Shown: positions 18,182-27,456 of the stretch, piece by piece
Numbering within the stretch: the first letter of the stretch is position 1
How the letters are laid out: each line of letters opens with the position of its first letter
DNA from: Bin5 sp965204705
Lineage (GTDB): Bacteria > Chloroflexota > Anaerolineae > Caldilineales > Caldilineaceae
Assembly: GCA_965204705.1 (NCBI GenBank)
Contig: CBDBFE010000001.1
Location: forward strand, 1-64,000
Length of the DNA stretch: 64,000 bases
Direction: 5' to 3'
Made by a program: the position numbers and the translations under genes
The notes under the pieces: generated by a model
What the model was told of the DNA's origin: nothing
Databases searched by the model: none
What the model saw: only the letters and a program-made list of their open reading frames with translations

Positions 18182-21100
18182 ATGTCCGAAACCATCCAAG
18201 CCAAGGAACTGCAGCTTGTCAGCATCTTCAACGACAACTACCGCTTCGAAATCCCCGATTACCAGCGCCCCTATGCCTGGACTACCGAGCAGACAGGCGC
18301 GCTGCTCGACGACCTTCTGCATGCAATCGGGGATGTCGAGAGTGTGAGTGAGGCCGCTCCCTACTTCCTGGGCAGCATCGTAACCATCAAGAACGGCCTC
18401 CGGCCGCAGGCGCAGATCGTCGACGGACAGCAGCGCCTCACAACGCTGACAGTTCTCCTCTGCGTCCTGCGTGAACTCGCCTCCTCAGACAGAGACAGGA
18501 ACGACACCCATAACTACATCCATGCGCCCGGCCGGGAATCAGCTGGAATCCAGGGACACTACCGCCTCACTGTGCGTGAGAGAGACAGAGCATTCTTTCA
18601 GAACAATATCCAGCAAATGGGAAGACTGCCTTCGCTCCTTGAACGTCCTCCGGCGAGCCTGCCCGACAGCCAGAGAAGAATGCTGGAGAATGCCCGCTAT
18701 CTGTACAACGCCCTGGCTGAACGTGAAGAAAAGCTGCGCAAGATCCTTACCCAATTCCTCGCCCAGCGCTGCTATCTTGTCGTGGTCTCCGCATCGGACC
18801 AGAACTCTGCTTACCGTATCTTCTCCGTTCTGAACGATAGAGGGTTGGACCTGTCGCCGACCGACATTCTCAAATCAAACATAATCGGGGCGCTGCCGGA
18901 AGATATCCGCGCCCGCCACACAGAGATATGGGAAAAGATCGAGGAAGATCTCGGCCGCGACCGCTTCAGTGATCTATTCGCGCACATCCGCACGATCTCT
19001 ATGAAGCGCAGACAGCAAGAAACGCTACAGCAGGAGTTTCAGGATCATGTACTCAAAGCAGTGGACAGGGCGGACTTCATCGACACAGTGCTTGAACCGT
19101 ATGCCGATGCCTATGCGACTGTGACCGGCGCATCATACGAAAGTACAGACGGCTCCGAGGAAGTCAACAAATACCTGCGTTACCTGAACCGGCTCAATAA
19201 CTTCGACTGGATTCCACCGGCGATGGCCTTCTACAGGCGCAACCAAAACCCCGAGGCCTTTCTTCATTTCATCCGCGACCTGGAACGACTGGCCTACGCA
19301 CTGTTCATCATGCGGGCGTACGTGAACCGGCGTACGTCCAGATACGCTGACGTCCTGCGCGCCATCCACTTCCGGAAGGACCTCTATGGCTTTTCGTCGC
19401 CCCTTCAACTCTCGTCCAAAGAAAGAGCGGACGTGTTGAGCGCGTTGGACGGTCCCATCTACGCCCGCTCGCGAGTGCCCAGGACCCTGCTCCTGCGCCT
19501 TGATTCTCTGCTGGCAGACGAGGGCGCCAGGTATGAGCATTCAAGGATTACGGTTGAGCATGTGCTCCCCCGGAACCCGGCACGGAACTCGCAGTGGCTG
19601 AGAGACTTCCCCGACGAAAAAGAACGGGAAGAGTGGACCGACAGACTTGCCAACCTGGTCCTCCTCTCGCGCACAAAGAACATACGCGCGCTTAACTACG
19701 ACTTCGTCCGTAAGAAGAAAGAATACTTCCAGAGAGGGGGCGGGGTGCCCTTCGCCCTCACCACGCAAGTGCTGGCAGAAGACGAGTGGACGCCCGCAGT
19801 GCTGCAGAGGCGGCAGAGGGAGCTAATCAATGCCCTCAAGAAAGAATGGCGCCTCGATGGGGTGTCGCCGGCGCACGTCTCGAAAGAGCCGATCAAACCG
19901 GCCTATACCGTGGAGGAGAAAAGACAAGAGCATCCCAGGGCCTACGAAAAATGGTCGCCGGAAGATGACGCGCGGTTGAAAGAGATGTATGCCGCGGGGC
20001 ATGGCGTTGCAGAACTGGCAAAGCACTTCGAACGCAATAGCGGGGCAATCAGGTCTCGGCTAAAAAAGTTGGGACTTGCCCCCGACGTAGCTGCAAATCC
20101 TATCTACGAACAGACCAGGCAACTCGTGGAACAGGGTCTGACCCTCGATGAAGTGGCCCGCCAGCGGGGCCGGCCCAAAAGTACGATCGTCGTCCATCTG
20201 GAACGCCTGCTTCAGGCTGGGAGTGATATCGACCTGCGCCCCTTGTTGGCCCCCGACCGTTTTGAGCAAATCACATCCGCCTTCGAGCAATCGGGAGGAA
20301 CCTTGATATCAGCGATCACGGACATCCTTGGCGACGACTACGCCTACGAAGAGAGCAGGGTGGTGCAGCTCCACCTGCAACAGCAGGACCGCACAACCCA
20401 AAGCGGCCAGCCTGCTGTGACCGGCCGCCAGAGCGAGCAGCCCGCAAACGCGCCTTCACCAACCCCGCCCGCGCAGGCAGCCGCTGAAGACGCAATACAA
20501 CCTGGCCCCATCCATCATCTGCTCAAGCGCCACTTCGGCTACGACCGGTTCCTCCCCTTCCAGGAAAAGATCGTCACCGCCGTCCTCGAGGAGAAGGACG
20601 CGCTGGTGCTGATGCCGACGGGCGGCGGCAAGTCGCTTTGCTATCAGCTGCCCGCGATGCACTTCGAAGGATTGACCCTGGTCGTATCGCCCCTGATCTC
20701 GCTGATGAAGGACCAGGTGGACGCCCTCAGGGCCAACGATATCCCCGCCGCCTTTATCAACAGCACGCTGTCACGCTCGGAGATAAAACGCGTGCAGCAG
20801 GAGGCGCAACAAGGAGACCTGAAGATCCTGTACGCCGCGCCTGAAAGACTTTCCATACCGGACTTCCAGAAATTTCTCGACACACTCAACGTAAACTTCG
20901 TTGCCGTCGACGAGGCGCACTGCATCTCGATGTGGGGACACGAATTCCGACCCGACTACCGCAAGCTCGGCGATCTGCGCCGCAGTCTGCCGGACGTGCC
21001 GTTTCTCGCCCTGACCGCCACGGCGACCGAGCAGGTGCGCGCAGACATCGTGAAACAGCTTCACCTGCAGCAGCCGCAACAGTTCGTTGCCAGCTTCAAC

Positions 21101-22669
21101 CGCCCCAACCTCAGCTATACCGTGCTCCCCAAACGGAAAAACGCCTTCGTCAGGCTTGCAGAGCTGCTGCAGGAGCACAGGGACGAACCCGTCATCATCT
21201 ACCGCACCACCCGCAAGGATACAGAGTACCTGGCCTCTCTGTTGCGCGACAACGGTTTCAACGCACAGCACTACCACGCCGGGCTGGAAGATGACGAGCG
21301 CCATCAGACCCAGGAAAACTTTATGCAAAACCGGACACCGATCATCGTTGCCACGATCGCGTTCGGAATGGGCATCGACAAGTCGAACGTCCGCCTGATC
21401 GTCCACTATGACCTGCCCAAGACGCTCGAGGGCTACTACCAGGAGACAGGCCGCGCCGGGCGCGACGGGCTGCCCAGCGACTGTGTCCTCTTCTACTCCT
21501 CCGGAGACGTGCCGACACTGGAACGCTTCATAAAGGAGATCGAGGATGAAGCGATACGCCGCGACGCATATAAGAAGCTGGAACAGGTCATCGACTTCTG
21601 CCTGCTGCGGACATGCCGGCGAAGATATCTGCTGCGCTACTTCGGCGAAGAATGGCCGCAGGAGAACTGCGGCGGCTGCGATCTTTGCCGGCCGGCCAAA
21701 GAGGAGTTCGATGCCACCGCGATCGCGCACCAGATCCTGTCGGCTGTCATTCACACGGGAGAGCGCTTCGGCATCGCCCACATCGCTGCCGTGCTGCAAG
21801 GTTCCGGAAATTCGATAGTGAAAAGGCTGGGGCACGATGCGCTCAGCGTCTATGGCGCCGTCAATGATTACTCCGAAGATGAGATAAAGGAGATTGCCGG
21901 ACAGCTGGTTGAAAAGGGGTTGCTTCGCAGAAACGAAGGAGAGTCTTCGCTTCTGTCAGTCACGCATACAGGCAGGCGCTTTCTGAGAAGCCGCACAAAG
22001 CTGGTTTTCACACGGTCTGCACGTGGGGGGTGGAAAGTGTCGGCCGCCGACCGCATGGTTCTCGACTTCGATCAAGGACTGTTTCAGGAGTTGCGCGGCC
22101 TGCGCCGCCGCTTGGCCGCGCAGAGAGATACCCCGCCCAACGTGATAATTGATGATGTCGCGCTCCAGCAGATGGCCTACTACTTTCCCCAGAGTCTTGC
22201 GACTCTTTCCCGCATTTCAGGTATGACAAGGAAGAAACGGAAGGAGATGGGCGAGGCATTCATTGCCGTGATCAGTAGCTACGCACGCCGACACAGTTTG
22301 GTGGAGCGCAGCATCCCTGTTGCACGAAAAAGCAGGAAGCAAAGAACGATACGTGAGGGCTCTACCTACGAGAAGACCAGGCAACTGTGGGAACAAGGTT
22401 TGTCTGTTGAGGAAATAGCCATAAAGCGGAACGTGAAAAGGAGTAGAGTAGTCTATCATCTGCAACGCCTGATAGAGGCGGGATCGGAAATTGATCTGAG
22501 ACCGGGGTTGCCTCCGGCGAAGAGAGTTGAGGAGATCAGAAAGGCCATTAGAAAGGCGGGCGGCGCCTCCTTGTCGTCGGTTAACAAACTGCTCGGCGAT
22601 GAATACCCCTACTACGAAATCAAAATGGTATGGCTTTTCCTGCGGCAACAGGGGGAACTACCAGATTAG
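18182..22669 (+). CDS. GmrSD-type DUF262/DUF1524 nuclease fused to RecQ helicase
   Basis: 1495 residues; start supported by AGGAG about 9 nt upstream. Domains in order: DUF262 (about 10-240; YQRPY at 27-31, DGQQR at 81-85), the ParB-like nucleotide-hydrolysing half of GmrSD/SspE-type enzymes; DUF1524 HNH nuclease (VEHVLP with His460, later NLVLL); a SANT/HTH-like helix trio (about 590-630); an HTH_40-like module (about 640-735); a RecQ helicase core (Walker A PTGGGKS near 811-817, DEAH at 910-913); the RecQ zinc site (CLLRTC..CGGCDLC, about 1140-1168); RQC winged helix; HRDC (about 1300-1375); a second HTH_40 (about 1395-1495) paralogous to the first. Known GmrSD enzymes cut modified phage DNA, and RecQ unwinds 3'-5'. 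A defence role is inferred. No disruption is seen and all core motifs are present. Confidence 0.9.
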   Translation: MSETIQAKELQLVSIFNDNYRFEIPDYQRPYAWTTEQTGALLDDLLHAIGDVESVSEAAPYFLGSIVTIKNGLRPQAQIVDGQQRLTTLTVLLCVLRELASSDRDRNDTHNYIHAPGRESAGIQGHYRLTVRERDRAFFQNNIQQMGRLPSLLERPPASLPDSQRRMLENARYLYNALAEREEKLRKILTQFLAQRCYLVVVSASDQNSAYRIFSVLNDRGLDLSPTDILKSNIIGALPEDIRARHTEIWEKIEEDLGRDRFSDLFAHIRTISMKRRQQETLQQEFQDHVLKAVDRADFIDTVLEPYADAYATVTGASYESTDGSEEVNKYLRYLNRLNNFDWIPPAMAFYRRNQNPEAFLHFIRDLERLAYALFIMRAYVNRRTSRYADVLRAIHFRKDLYGFSSPLQLSSKERADVLSALDGPIYARSRVPRTLLLRLDSLLADEGARYEHSRITVEHVLPRNPARNSQWLRDFPDEKEREEWTDRLANLVLLSRTKNIRALNYDFVRKKKEYFQRGGGVPFALTTQVLAEDEWTPAVLQRRQRELINALKKEWRLDGVSPAHVSKEPIKPAYTVEEKRQEHPRAYEKWSPEDDARLKEMYAAGHGVAELAKHFERNSGAIRSRLKKLGLAPDVAANPIYEQTRQLVEQGLTLDEVARQRGRPKSTIVVHLERLLQAGSDIDLRPLLAPDRFEQITSAFEQSGGTLISAITDILGDDYAYEESRVVQLHLQQQDRTTQSGQPAVTGRQSEQPANAPSPTPPAQAAAEDAIQPGPIHHLLKRHFGYDRFLPFQEKIVTAVLEEKDALVLMPTGGGKSLCYQLPAMHFEGLTLVVSPLISLMKDQVDALRANDIPAAFINSTLSRSEIKRVQQEAQQGDLKILYAAPERLSIPDFQKFLDTLNVNFVAVDEAHCISMWGHEFRPDYRKLGDLRRSLPDVPFLALTATATEQVRADIVKQLHLQQPQQFVASFNRPNLSYTVLPKRKNAFVRLAELLQEHRDEPVIIYRTTRKDTEYLASLLRDNGFNAQHYHAGLEDDERHQTQENFMQNRTPIIVATIAFGMGIDKSNVRLIVHYDLPKTLEGYYQETGRAGRDGLPSDCVLFYSSGDVPTLERFIKEIEDEAIRRDAYKKLEQVIDFCLLRTCRRRYLLRYFGEEWPQENCGGCDLCRPAKEEFDATAIAHQILSAVIHTGERFGIAHIAAVLQGSGNSIVKRLGHDALSVYGAVNDYSEDEIKEIAGQLVEKGLLRRNEGESSLLSVTHTGRRFLRSRTKLVFTRSARGGWKVSAADRMVLDFDQGLFQELRGLRRRLAAQRDTPPNVIIDDVALQQMAYYFPQSLATLSRISGMTRKKRKEMGEAFIAVISSYARRHSLVERSIPVARKSRKQRTIREGSTYEKTRQLWEQGLSVEEIAIKRNVKRSRVVYHLQRLIEAGSEIDLRPGLPPAKRVEEIRKAIRKAGGASLSSVNKLLGDEYPYYEIKMVWLFLRQQGELPD

Positions 22670-22778
22670 GCTATCGCGCGACGCCTGCTTTCTGCGCCGC
22701 TCTTTCGATGGGGCCTTCATGCCGCCGCGTGCAGTCTGTCGCTCAAACTTTCATACCTTCACACACAGGAGGATGGCG

Positions 22779-23162
22779 ATGTACCAGCAGATCACTTTGG
22801 TTGGCAACCTGGGCGGAGATCCGACGATGCAGCTTATGCAGGATGGGACGCCGGTGACCTCTTTCAGCGTAGCGACAAATCGCCGCTGGAGGACCCAGGA
22901 TGGGACGACACAGGAGGAGACAATTTGGTTCAGTGTTTCGGTATGGGCAAGGCAGGCTGAGACGTGCAACCAGTATCTGACAAAGGGACAGCGTGTGCTG
23001 GTTGTTGGTGAAATGAGGGAACCGAGCACCTGGACCGACCGGGAGGGGAACGCGCGCGCTTCGCTGGAAGTACGGGCACGGACTGTGAGGTTTCTCAGTG
23101 CACGTGAAGAGGCCCAGAGCCTGGTATCAGGGCCAAATCAAAGCGAAGACGTACCATTCTAG
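22779..23162 (+). CDS. ssb: Single-stranded DNA-binding protein
   Basis: 127 residues, OB-fold typical of bacterial SSB: ITLVGNLGGDP near the start, SFSVATNRRW, IWFSVSVWARQAE, YLTKGQRVLVVGEM. The C-terminal tip is acidic and ends EDVPF, the motif by which SSB recruits RecQ, exonuclease I and others. Of two in-frame ATGs, 22779 is chosen because AGGAGG (22767-22772) touches the first one and sits 6 nt from the second. It lies 109 nt after the RecQ fusion on the same strand, and the pair may be co-transcribed. It is shorter than many housekeeping SSBs, with an abbreviated linker, and is likely dedicated to the neighbouring helicase (inference). Confidence 0.93.
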   Translation: MYQQITLVGNLGGDPTMQLMQDGTPVTSFSVATNRRWRTQDGTTQEETIWFSVSVWARQAETCNQYLTKGQRVLVVGEMREPSTWTDREGNARASLEVRARTVRFLSAREEAQSLVSGPNQSEDVPF

Positions 23163-23183
23163 CCCACAGAGCGTCGCTGGCAC

Positions 23184-23202
23184 TGACCTGCCCCCGAGTT
23201 CG
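23184..23202. repeat. Terminal inverted repeat of an IS3-type remnant
   Basis: TGACCTGCCCCCGAGTTCG resembles the TGACCTGCCCCC ends common in IS3-family elements. It is separated from the transposase remnant at 23955 by the group II intron, and lies 21 nt after the ssb stop. Confidence 0.6.
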
Positions 23203-23252
23203 GTAGGCAAAGGGGCGAGTTATCTTTCGACACTTTTCCCCTAAGCCCCCGG

Positions 23253-23390
23253 TCAAACCGGACGTGATAGTTTCCCATCATCCGGCTTTCTCAGATCAGC
23301 TACGCTGAGCAGTTTGTTCCTTTCACTCAGGACATTGAGTACAGTTTCAGTTGTTCGCATCTCGCGCCCCCTCATCGTACTCGCAGTCAT
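23253..23390 (-). pseudogene. Remnant of the group II intron-encoded protein
   Basis: About 45 codons: MTASTMRGREMRTTETVLNV followed by LSERN, then a frame that runs into domain V (KPDDGKLSRPV). The first part matches the start of group II reverse transcriptases. All seven RT blocks, the maturase domain and any endonuclease are gone. Probably an internal deletion joining the N-terminus to the end of domain IV. Confidence 0.7.
23255..23288 (-). ncRNA. Group II intron domain V
   Basis: Exactly 34 nt on the minus strand, with an AGC triad near the 5' side, a GAAA tetraloop and complementary arms (AGCCGGATGATGG / CTATCACGTCCGG with the usual bulge). Domain V is the catalytic core, so the ribozyme centre appears conserved. 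Confidence 0.85.
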
Positions 23391-23954
23391 AGCTTCACCT
23401 GTCTCCCTTCCCCCTGTGAGTGGCTTTCCCACTCTCCCTGGTCGGTCGTTACTCCGACGAGTACTATGGAGACTCCGTACCCGTATGACTCGCATCACTT
23501 AGGGCATCCCGTGTTCCGGTTCACAATCTCCGTAATAGCGGCCCTTAGACCCCCCTCAGTGCATCCTTACCCTGCTTCGTTAGCAGATTCTCCCCATTGG
23601 CAGGTTCCCACGGACGTAACATATTTCCGTGAGTGTGGTGGGAGTCCGAACAAACATCATTCGGGTTTCTATGGGGTTCGGGTATCAGTCACTTTTCCCT
23701 TGGATGTGGTTTGCTCCAGATGGACGCTGGGGTTCCTTTCATAGTCATAGGTCGCAGGTCTTGCCGGTCTAGTATTTTCGTGACTGTCCTACTCTCCGGC
23801 TTTACTGTCATGCTATTGTCCCCTTGCTCTTTCGAGAACTTCCCCTGTTGCCAGGGTCAGGGTAAGACAGTTGACCTTTAGGATATCCTGCTCTTAAGCC
23901 TGGTATCCAGGCTAGAAATTGTGCCGTGACACGGCGCACCGTTTGTACCACCCG

Positions 23955-24098
23955 TTATGTTAGTCCGGCAAGCACGGGGACAGGTTCGGCAGGCAAAAGG
24001 GCCTCAGGCGCCGGCGGCCGATAGCCTAGAGAGTTGTGCGGTCTGAATCCCATTGTAAGTCTGCTTGTAGCGCTCCGTCAGCACACGCACCTCCAACT
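23955..24098 (-). pseudogene. C-terminal remnant of an IS3-type transposase
   Basis: The frame ending at 23955 reads SLGYRPPAPEALLP then AEPVPVLAGLT, the classic rve/IS3 transposase C-terminus. Upstream, in another frame, EVRVLTERYKQTYNGI gives the preceding block, so a one-base insertion separates them. Only about 45 residues remain; no DDE residues are left. The group II intron lies 15 nt downstream of the stop, between the transposase and the element's terminal repeat. Confidence 0.75.
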
Positions 24099-24318
24099 TT
24101 CTTATCAATCTTATCGCCGGTCTGATTGCCAACACTTGGCAACTCCAAAACCGTCTCAACATCCCTCCGAAAATGAGTTGGTCCTTTTGCCAACCACTAC
24201 TTAACTCCGAACTCAGGTTAACGAGGTTTTTTAGACTCCTATCTTATATCACAGCCTACAAGTCCTGTGCTTCAGTAGCTTACAGTGACGAGAACCGATC
24301 CTCCTTCGTATCTCTGGC

Positions 24319-27300
24319 TTAGTTGATTGACACAACTGTAGGTTCTTCTGTGCCCGCCGCTGATGAAGCGTCTCGGAACAGTTCAACGACCGTTGGATGG
24401 CAGGTGAAAACCAGAATTTGGTTGGAGTCGGATAGCTGCGTGAAGGCGACGGCGGCCTGAAACGCTCGATCGGGATCGAAGTTCACGAGAATCTCATCAA
24501 CAATGACGGGGAGCGGCTCCGTTCTCTGACCAAGTTCGCGGATCAATCCAAAACGGAGGGCTAGGAACAACTGCTCTCGCGTGCCCCGGCTCAGTTCAGA
24601 CGGCTGCTTACTCCGCCCATCAACATCCGTCACAGTGATCGTCTGCTCACCGAGAGGAGAGAAGACTTGCGGGTACCGCCCTTTGGTGATCGCTGCGAAA
24701 ACCTTCTGCGCATAACGAACAACTTCTGGCTGCCGTTCGCGCTCGAACTTTCCACGCGCCTCATAAAGCAGGTTTTGGGCGAGGGTGAGCCGGGACCAAT
24801 CGCGCGCGTAATCCTTTAACTGCTCCAGGAGAATGTTCCGCTCCATGCGCATCCTCGACGACTCCTCTTCACTCACGAGGTTGTCGAGTTCAGTCCGGAT
24901 GGAACCACTCTGGGCCGACAGGTCACCATGTTGTGCGTCGACACCGGCCCGTTCTTCCTCCAACGAGGTTATCTCATCGGTGATCGACTGGAGGTTTGTG
25001 CCTGCGAGGTCGGTCTTCAGAGATTCCAGCGGTTCACCCGGTCCGCTAAGACGTTGAAGCTGGACGAGTGCGGTTCGGGACTTACTTTCGAGTTCCGCCC
25101 GCCTTTCTGAGAAACCTGCTCGCCTGCGGAAATCTTCAGCGTCCTCAGCTCCCCCGATTCTAAACAACTGTTCAAGTTCCTCCTTGGCCTCCTGAAATTC
25201 GGCTCGGCGCTCTTCCAACCGGCGTATGACAGCTTCCATTTCCCTCCTCGCGTCGCTCCGCTTTCTGACATTTTCCCGGACTTCCTCATGCAGCTTGACA
25301 AGCCTGTCCGCTGCCACGGTAATTGCGCGCCCGTCGTCCCGATCAAAGGCAACACCGAAAGAGGTCGCAAGGGGATCAACGACTTCAACATAATCGTCGA
25401 TGTCATTCTCGATATCCTCGATACGCAGCCGCCAAGTTCGTACTTCGCCGAGCCAACTGCGTCCAAGTTCAATCTGTTTCTGCAGCACGTCGGCGGTCTC
25501 CGGCGTGTACGTATCAAGCAGGCCGCGGGTCTCCAGCCAGTGCTGCCACTCGCGTTGCGCTGAAACGAGTTGCCTTTTTACATCTTCGACGTCAGCAGCG
25601 GACTCCTCAACACGAGTGCGGCGCTGACTCGTCAGTTCCTTTGCAGTGTCAACCGCTTCAGAGAGTCGAGTCCACTCGTGCAGCCTGTGCTCCTCTTCGT
25701 CGACCGACTCTTCTGCTGCAAGAATGGACGACTCATCTACCTCTTCAAGTCCAAGAGGGGCTGCTTCCCGTATCATCCTGGATTGGAGACTCTGCATATC
25801 CGCTTCAGCGCGTTGAAGCGAATCACGGATGGGGGAGGCAAGAGGCGATTCCCCGGTAACTGCAAGACCGGTTCTGCCGGTCATGAACAGATATATGGCC
25901 AGACTGCCGAGTGCAACACCAGCTATGATTCCAATATAGAGTGACATTGCGCCCCAAACCGCTCCTCCGACCACGAGTGCAATGCCAACCGCCATACTGG
26001 TGGCGGCAACGGCTCTGCTGCGGTCCGCCCCACCTGGCGGACGTTCCGTACTTTCCAGGCTGTTCAACTGATTTTGCAGATTCAACACGTTCTGTCGGTG
26101 GCGGTCGAGTTCGTTGACTCGCGACCTTGTCGTGCGAATCAGGTTGCGGTGCGATCGTATCTGTTCGGCATCCAGGGACGGCTCGTTGAAGGACTGAAAG
26201 TCACGGGCAGCCCTTTCCTCGACGTCGATTGCCTCCACCAATGCGACTTTGTTCTGGTCATGGGACGATCTGCGCCGCGAAAGCACGTCTGAAACATCAC
26301 GCCGCCTTTCGCGGTGCTCGCCGATTTCCTGGCGTACGGCGATAGAGAAATCGAACTCTTCCAACCTGGTCTCATTCCAGTCCTGTCCCAGATCTCTAAG
26401 TGTTTCGGCGAGGGTTCTCTCGCGCTCTCTCAGCTCAGCCAGCCTCTCCGGCAAATCTTTGACTAACCCGTCGAAATCTGTTCGTCCTTCTTGCAGACGC
26501 CGGATGCCGGATGAGTGTTGAAGAATGGCCTCGTGTTCAACCTGAATTTCTGCTGCTCGCTCTGACTCTGCCACCTGAGCTTCCTCGAACGCGCACTCGC
26601 GCCGCGCGTTTCTGACGCGCTCTTCTAACATTTCCAAACGACTTATGCCGTCCACCGGGAAGTTATCTATAGTCGGCAAAGAGGCTATCTCCTGTTGGGT
26701 CGACACCATTTCGTTCCATGGGTCCCAGGCGCTCTGAAGCTTCTTCTGATGATCAAGGCGCGATCGAATCTCATGCCGACAGACAGCAATGCCTTCGATT
26801 TCAGTCTCGACCTGCTGTTGACGGGTGATCAGAACTCCATACCTCCCTGCGTTCTCTTCGATGTCTCTGAGCTTGCCGTCAAGAACTTGAAGCTCCTTGT
26901 GAACAGTGTTGATTTTCCGACTCTGTTTGCGTCCCTGTTTGCGGAAAAGGGTCCCTCGCTTGTCCCCGATCGATTTCATGGCATTCGGAAGCGACGTCAC
27001 GCCCATACCCGCACTGTAAATCTGGTTATTGACGTTCGCATCTTTGAGCAAGTCGCTGCTGTGGAGTTCGTCGAGAGTGAATGCAAAGACCTGATCAAAT
27101 ACGTCCCTGGAGTTGTTGCCCAGCATCTGAGCGAGCATCGTCTCATCTTGCGGCGCCCCCGTTGCTGACATAAGGCTGATCCCCCCGGATCGGCCTCCCT
27201 TGAACCGGCTGACAACGCTCAGGTGTTCATCCTGGTCAATTAGAGTTACACGTCCGCCATGACGACCCCCTGCCAGCGGTGGGTAGTCATCGGGCCTGGA

Positions 27301-27456
27301 TCGAAAGCCGAACAAGACCGTACGTATGAACTCCAGCAATGTGCTTTTGCCTGCTTCGTTTGGCCCGAAGAAGACGGTTACCGGCCGGTCCAGCGGCCCG
27401 AATTTCTTGCCGGCGAACTGCCCGAATCCGTCGATGTAAATCTCACGAATCCTCAT
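24319..27456 (-). CDS. yhaN: YhaN-like SMC-type ATPase
   Basis: 1045 residues. N-terminal P-loop GPNEAGKST (about 31-39) in an AAA_27/YhaN-type domain, followed by a long heptad-rich coiled coil. Two membrane-type hydrophobic segments lie in the middle (around 480-525: VAVGIALVVGG-like, then IGIIAGVALGSLAIYLF), a feature of YhaN that SbcC/Rad50 lack. After a second coiled coil, the ABC signature ELSRGTREQ and Walker B VIVDEILVNFD complete the ATPase head. Overlaps the yhaO-like nuclease gene by 4 nt, so translation is coupled. The pair should act as an ATP-driven DNA end-processing complex at the membrane. Confidence 0.9.
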   Translation of the reverse strand: MRIREIYIDGFGQFAGKKFGPLDRPVTVFFGPNEAGKSTLLEFIRTVLFGFRSRPDDYPPLAGGRHGGRVTLIDQDEHLSVVSRFKGGRSGGISLMSATGAPQDETMLAQMLGNNSRDVFDQVFAFTLDELHSSDLLKDANVNNQIYSAGMGVTSLPNAMKSIGDKRGTLFRKQGRKQSRKINTVHKELQVLDGKLRDIEENAGRYGVLITRQQQVETEIEGIAVCRHEIRSRLDHQKKLQSAWDPWNEMVSTQQEIASLPTIDNFPVDGISRLEMLEERVRNARRECAFEEAQVAESERAAEIQVEHEAILQHSSGIRRLQEGRTDFDGLVKDLPERLAELRERERTLAETLRDLGQDWNETRLEEFDFSIAVRQEIGEHRERRRDVSDVLSRRRSSHDQNKVALVEAIDVEERAARDFQSFNEPSLDAEQIRSHRNLIRTTRSRVNELDRHRQNVLNLQNQLNSLESTERPPGGADRSRAVAATSMAVGIALVVGGAVWGAMSLYIGIIAGVALGSLAIYLFMTGRTGLAVTGESPLASPIRDSLQRAEADMQSLQSRMIREAAPLGLEEVDESSILAAEESVDEEEHRLHEWTRLSEAVDTAKELTSQRRTRVEESAADVEDVKRQLVSAQREWQHWLETRGLLDTYTPETADVLQKQIELGRSWLGEVRTWRLRIEDIENDIDDYVEVVDPLATSFGVAFDRDDGRAITVAADRLVKLHEEVRENVRKRSDARREMEAVIRRLEERRAEFQEAKEELEQLFRIGGAEDAEDFRRRAGFSERRAELESKSRTALVQLQRLSGPGEPLESLKTDLAGTNLQSITDEITSLEEERAGVDAQHGDLSAQSGSIRTELDNLVSEEESSRMRMERNILLEQLKDYARDWSRLTLAQNLLYEARGKFERERQPEVVRYAQKVFAAITKGRYPQVFSPLGEQTITVTDVDGRSKQPSELSRGTREQLFLALRFGLIRELGQRTEPLPVIVDEILVNFDPDRAFQAAVAFTQLSDSNQILVFTCHPTVVELFRDASSAAGTEEPTVVSIN

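Larger units (their letters stand above)
23203..23939 (-). mobile_element. ORF-deleted group II intron
   Basis: On the minus strand the element opens with GTGCG at 23939, the group II 5' consensus. It contains a 34-nt domain V at 23255-23288 (AGCCGGATGATGGGAAAC, then the complementary arm), and ends in a domain VI-like stem with a bulged A (GATAAC) and a 3' end CTAC. The 5' exon ends ACAAACG, matching a TGTTTGT in the intron (EBS1 candidate). The only coding remnant reads RTTETVLNVLSERN, the usual N-terminus of intron reverse transcriptases, and passes straight into domain V. The reverse transcriptase/maturase is therefore deleted, and splicing or movement would need help in trans. Confidence 0.85.

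Noticed and set aside
20771..21835. A 354-codon minus-strand frame opposite the RecQ domain
   Set aside because: Shadow of the RecQ coding sequence, which has all helicase motifs.
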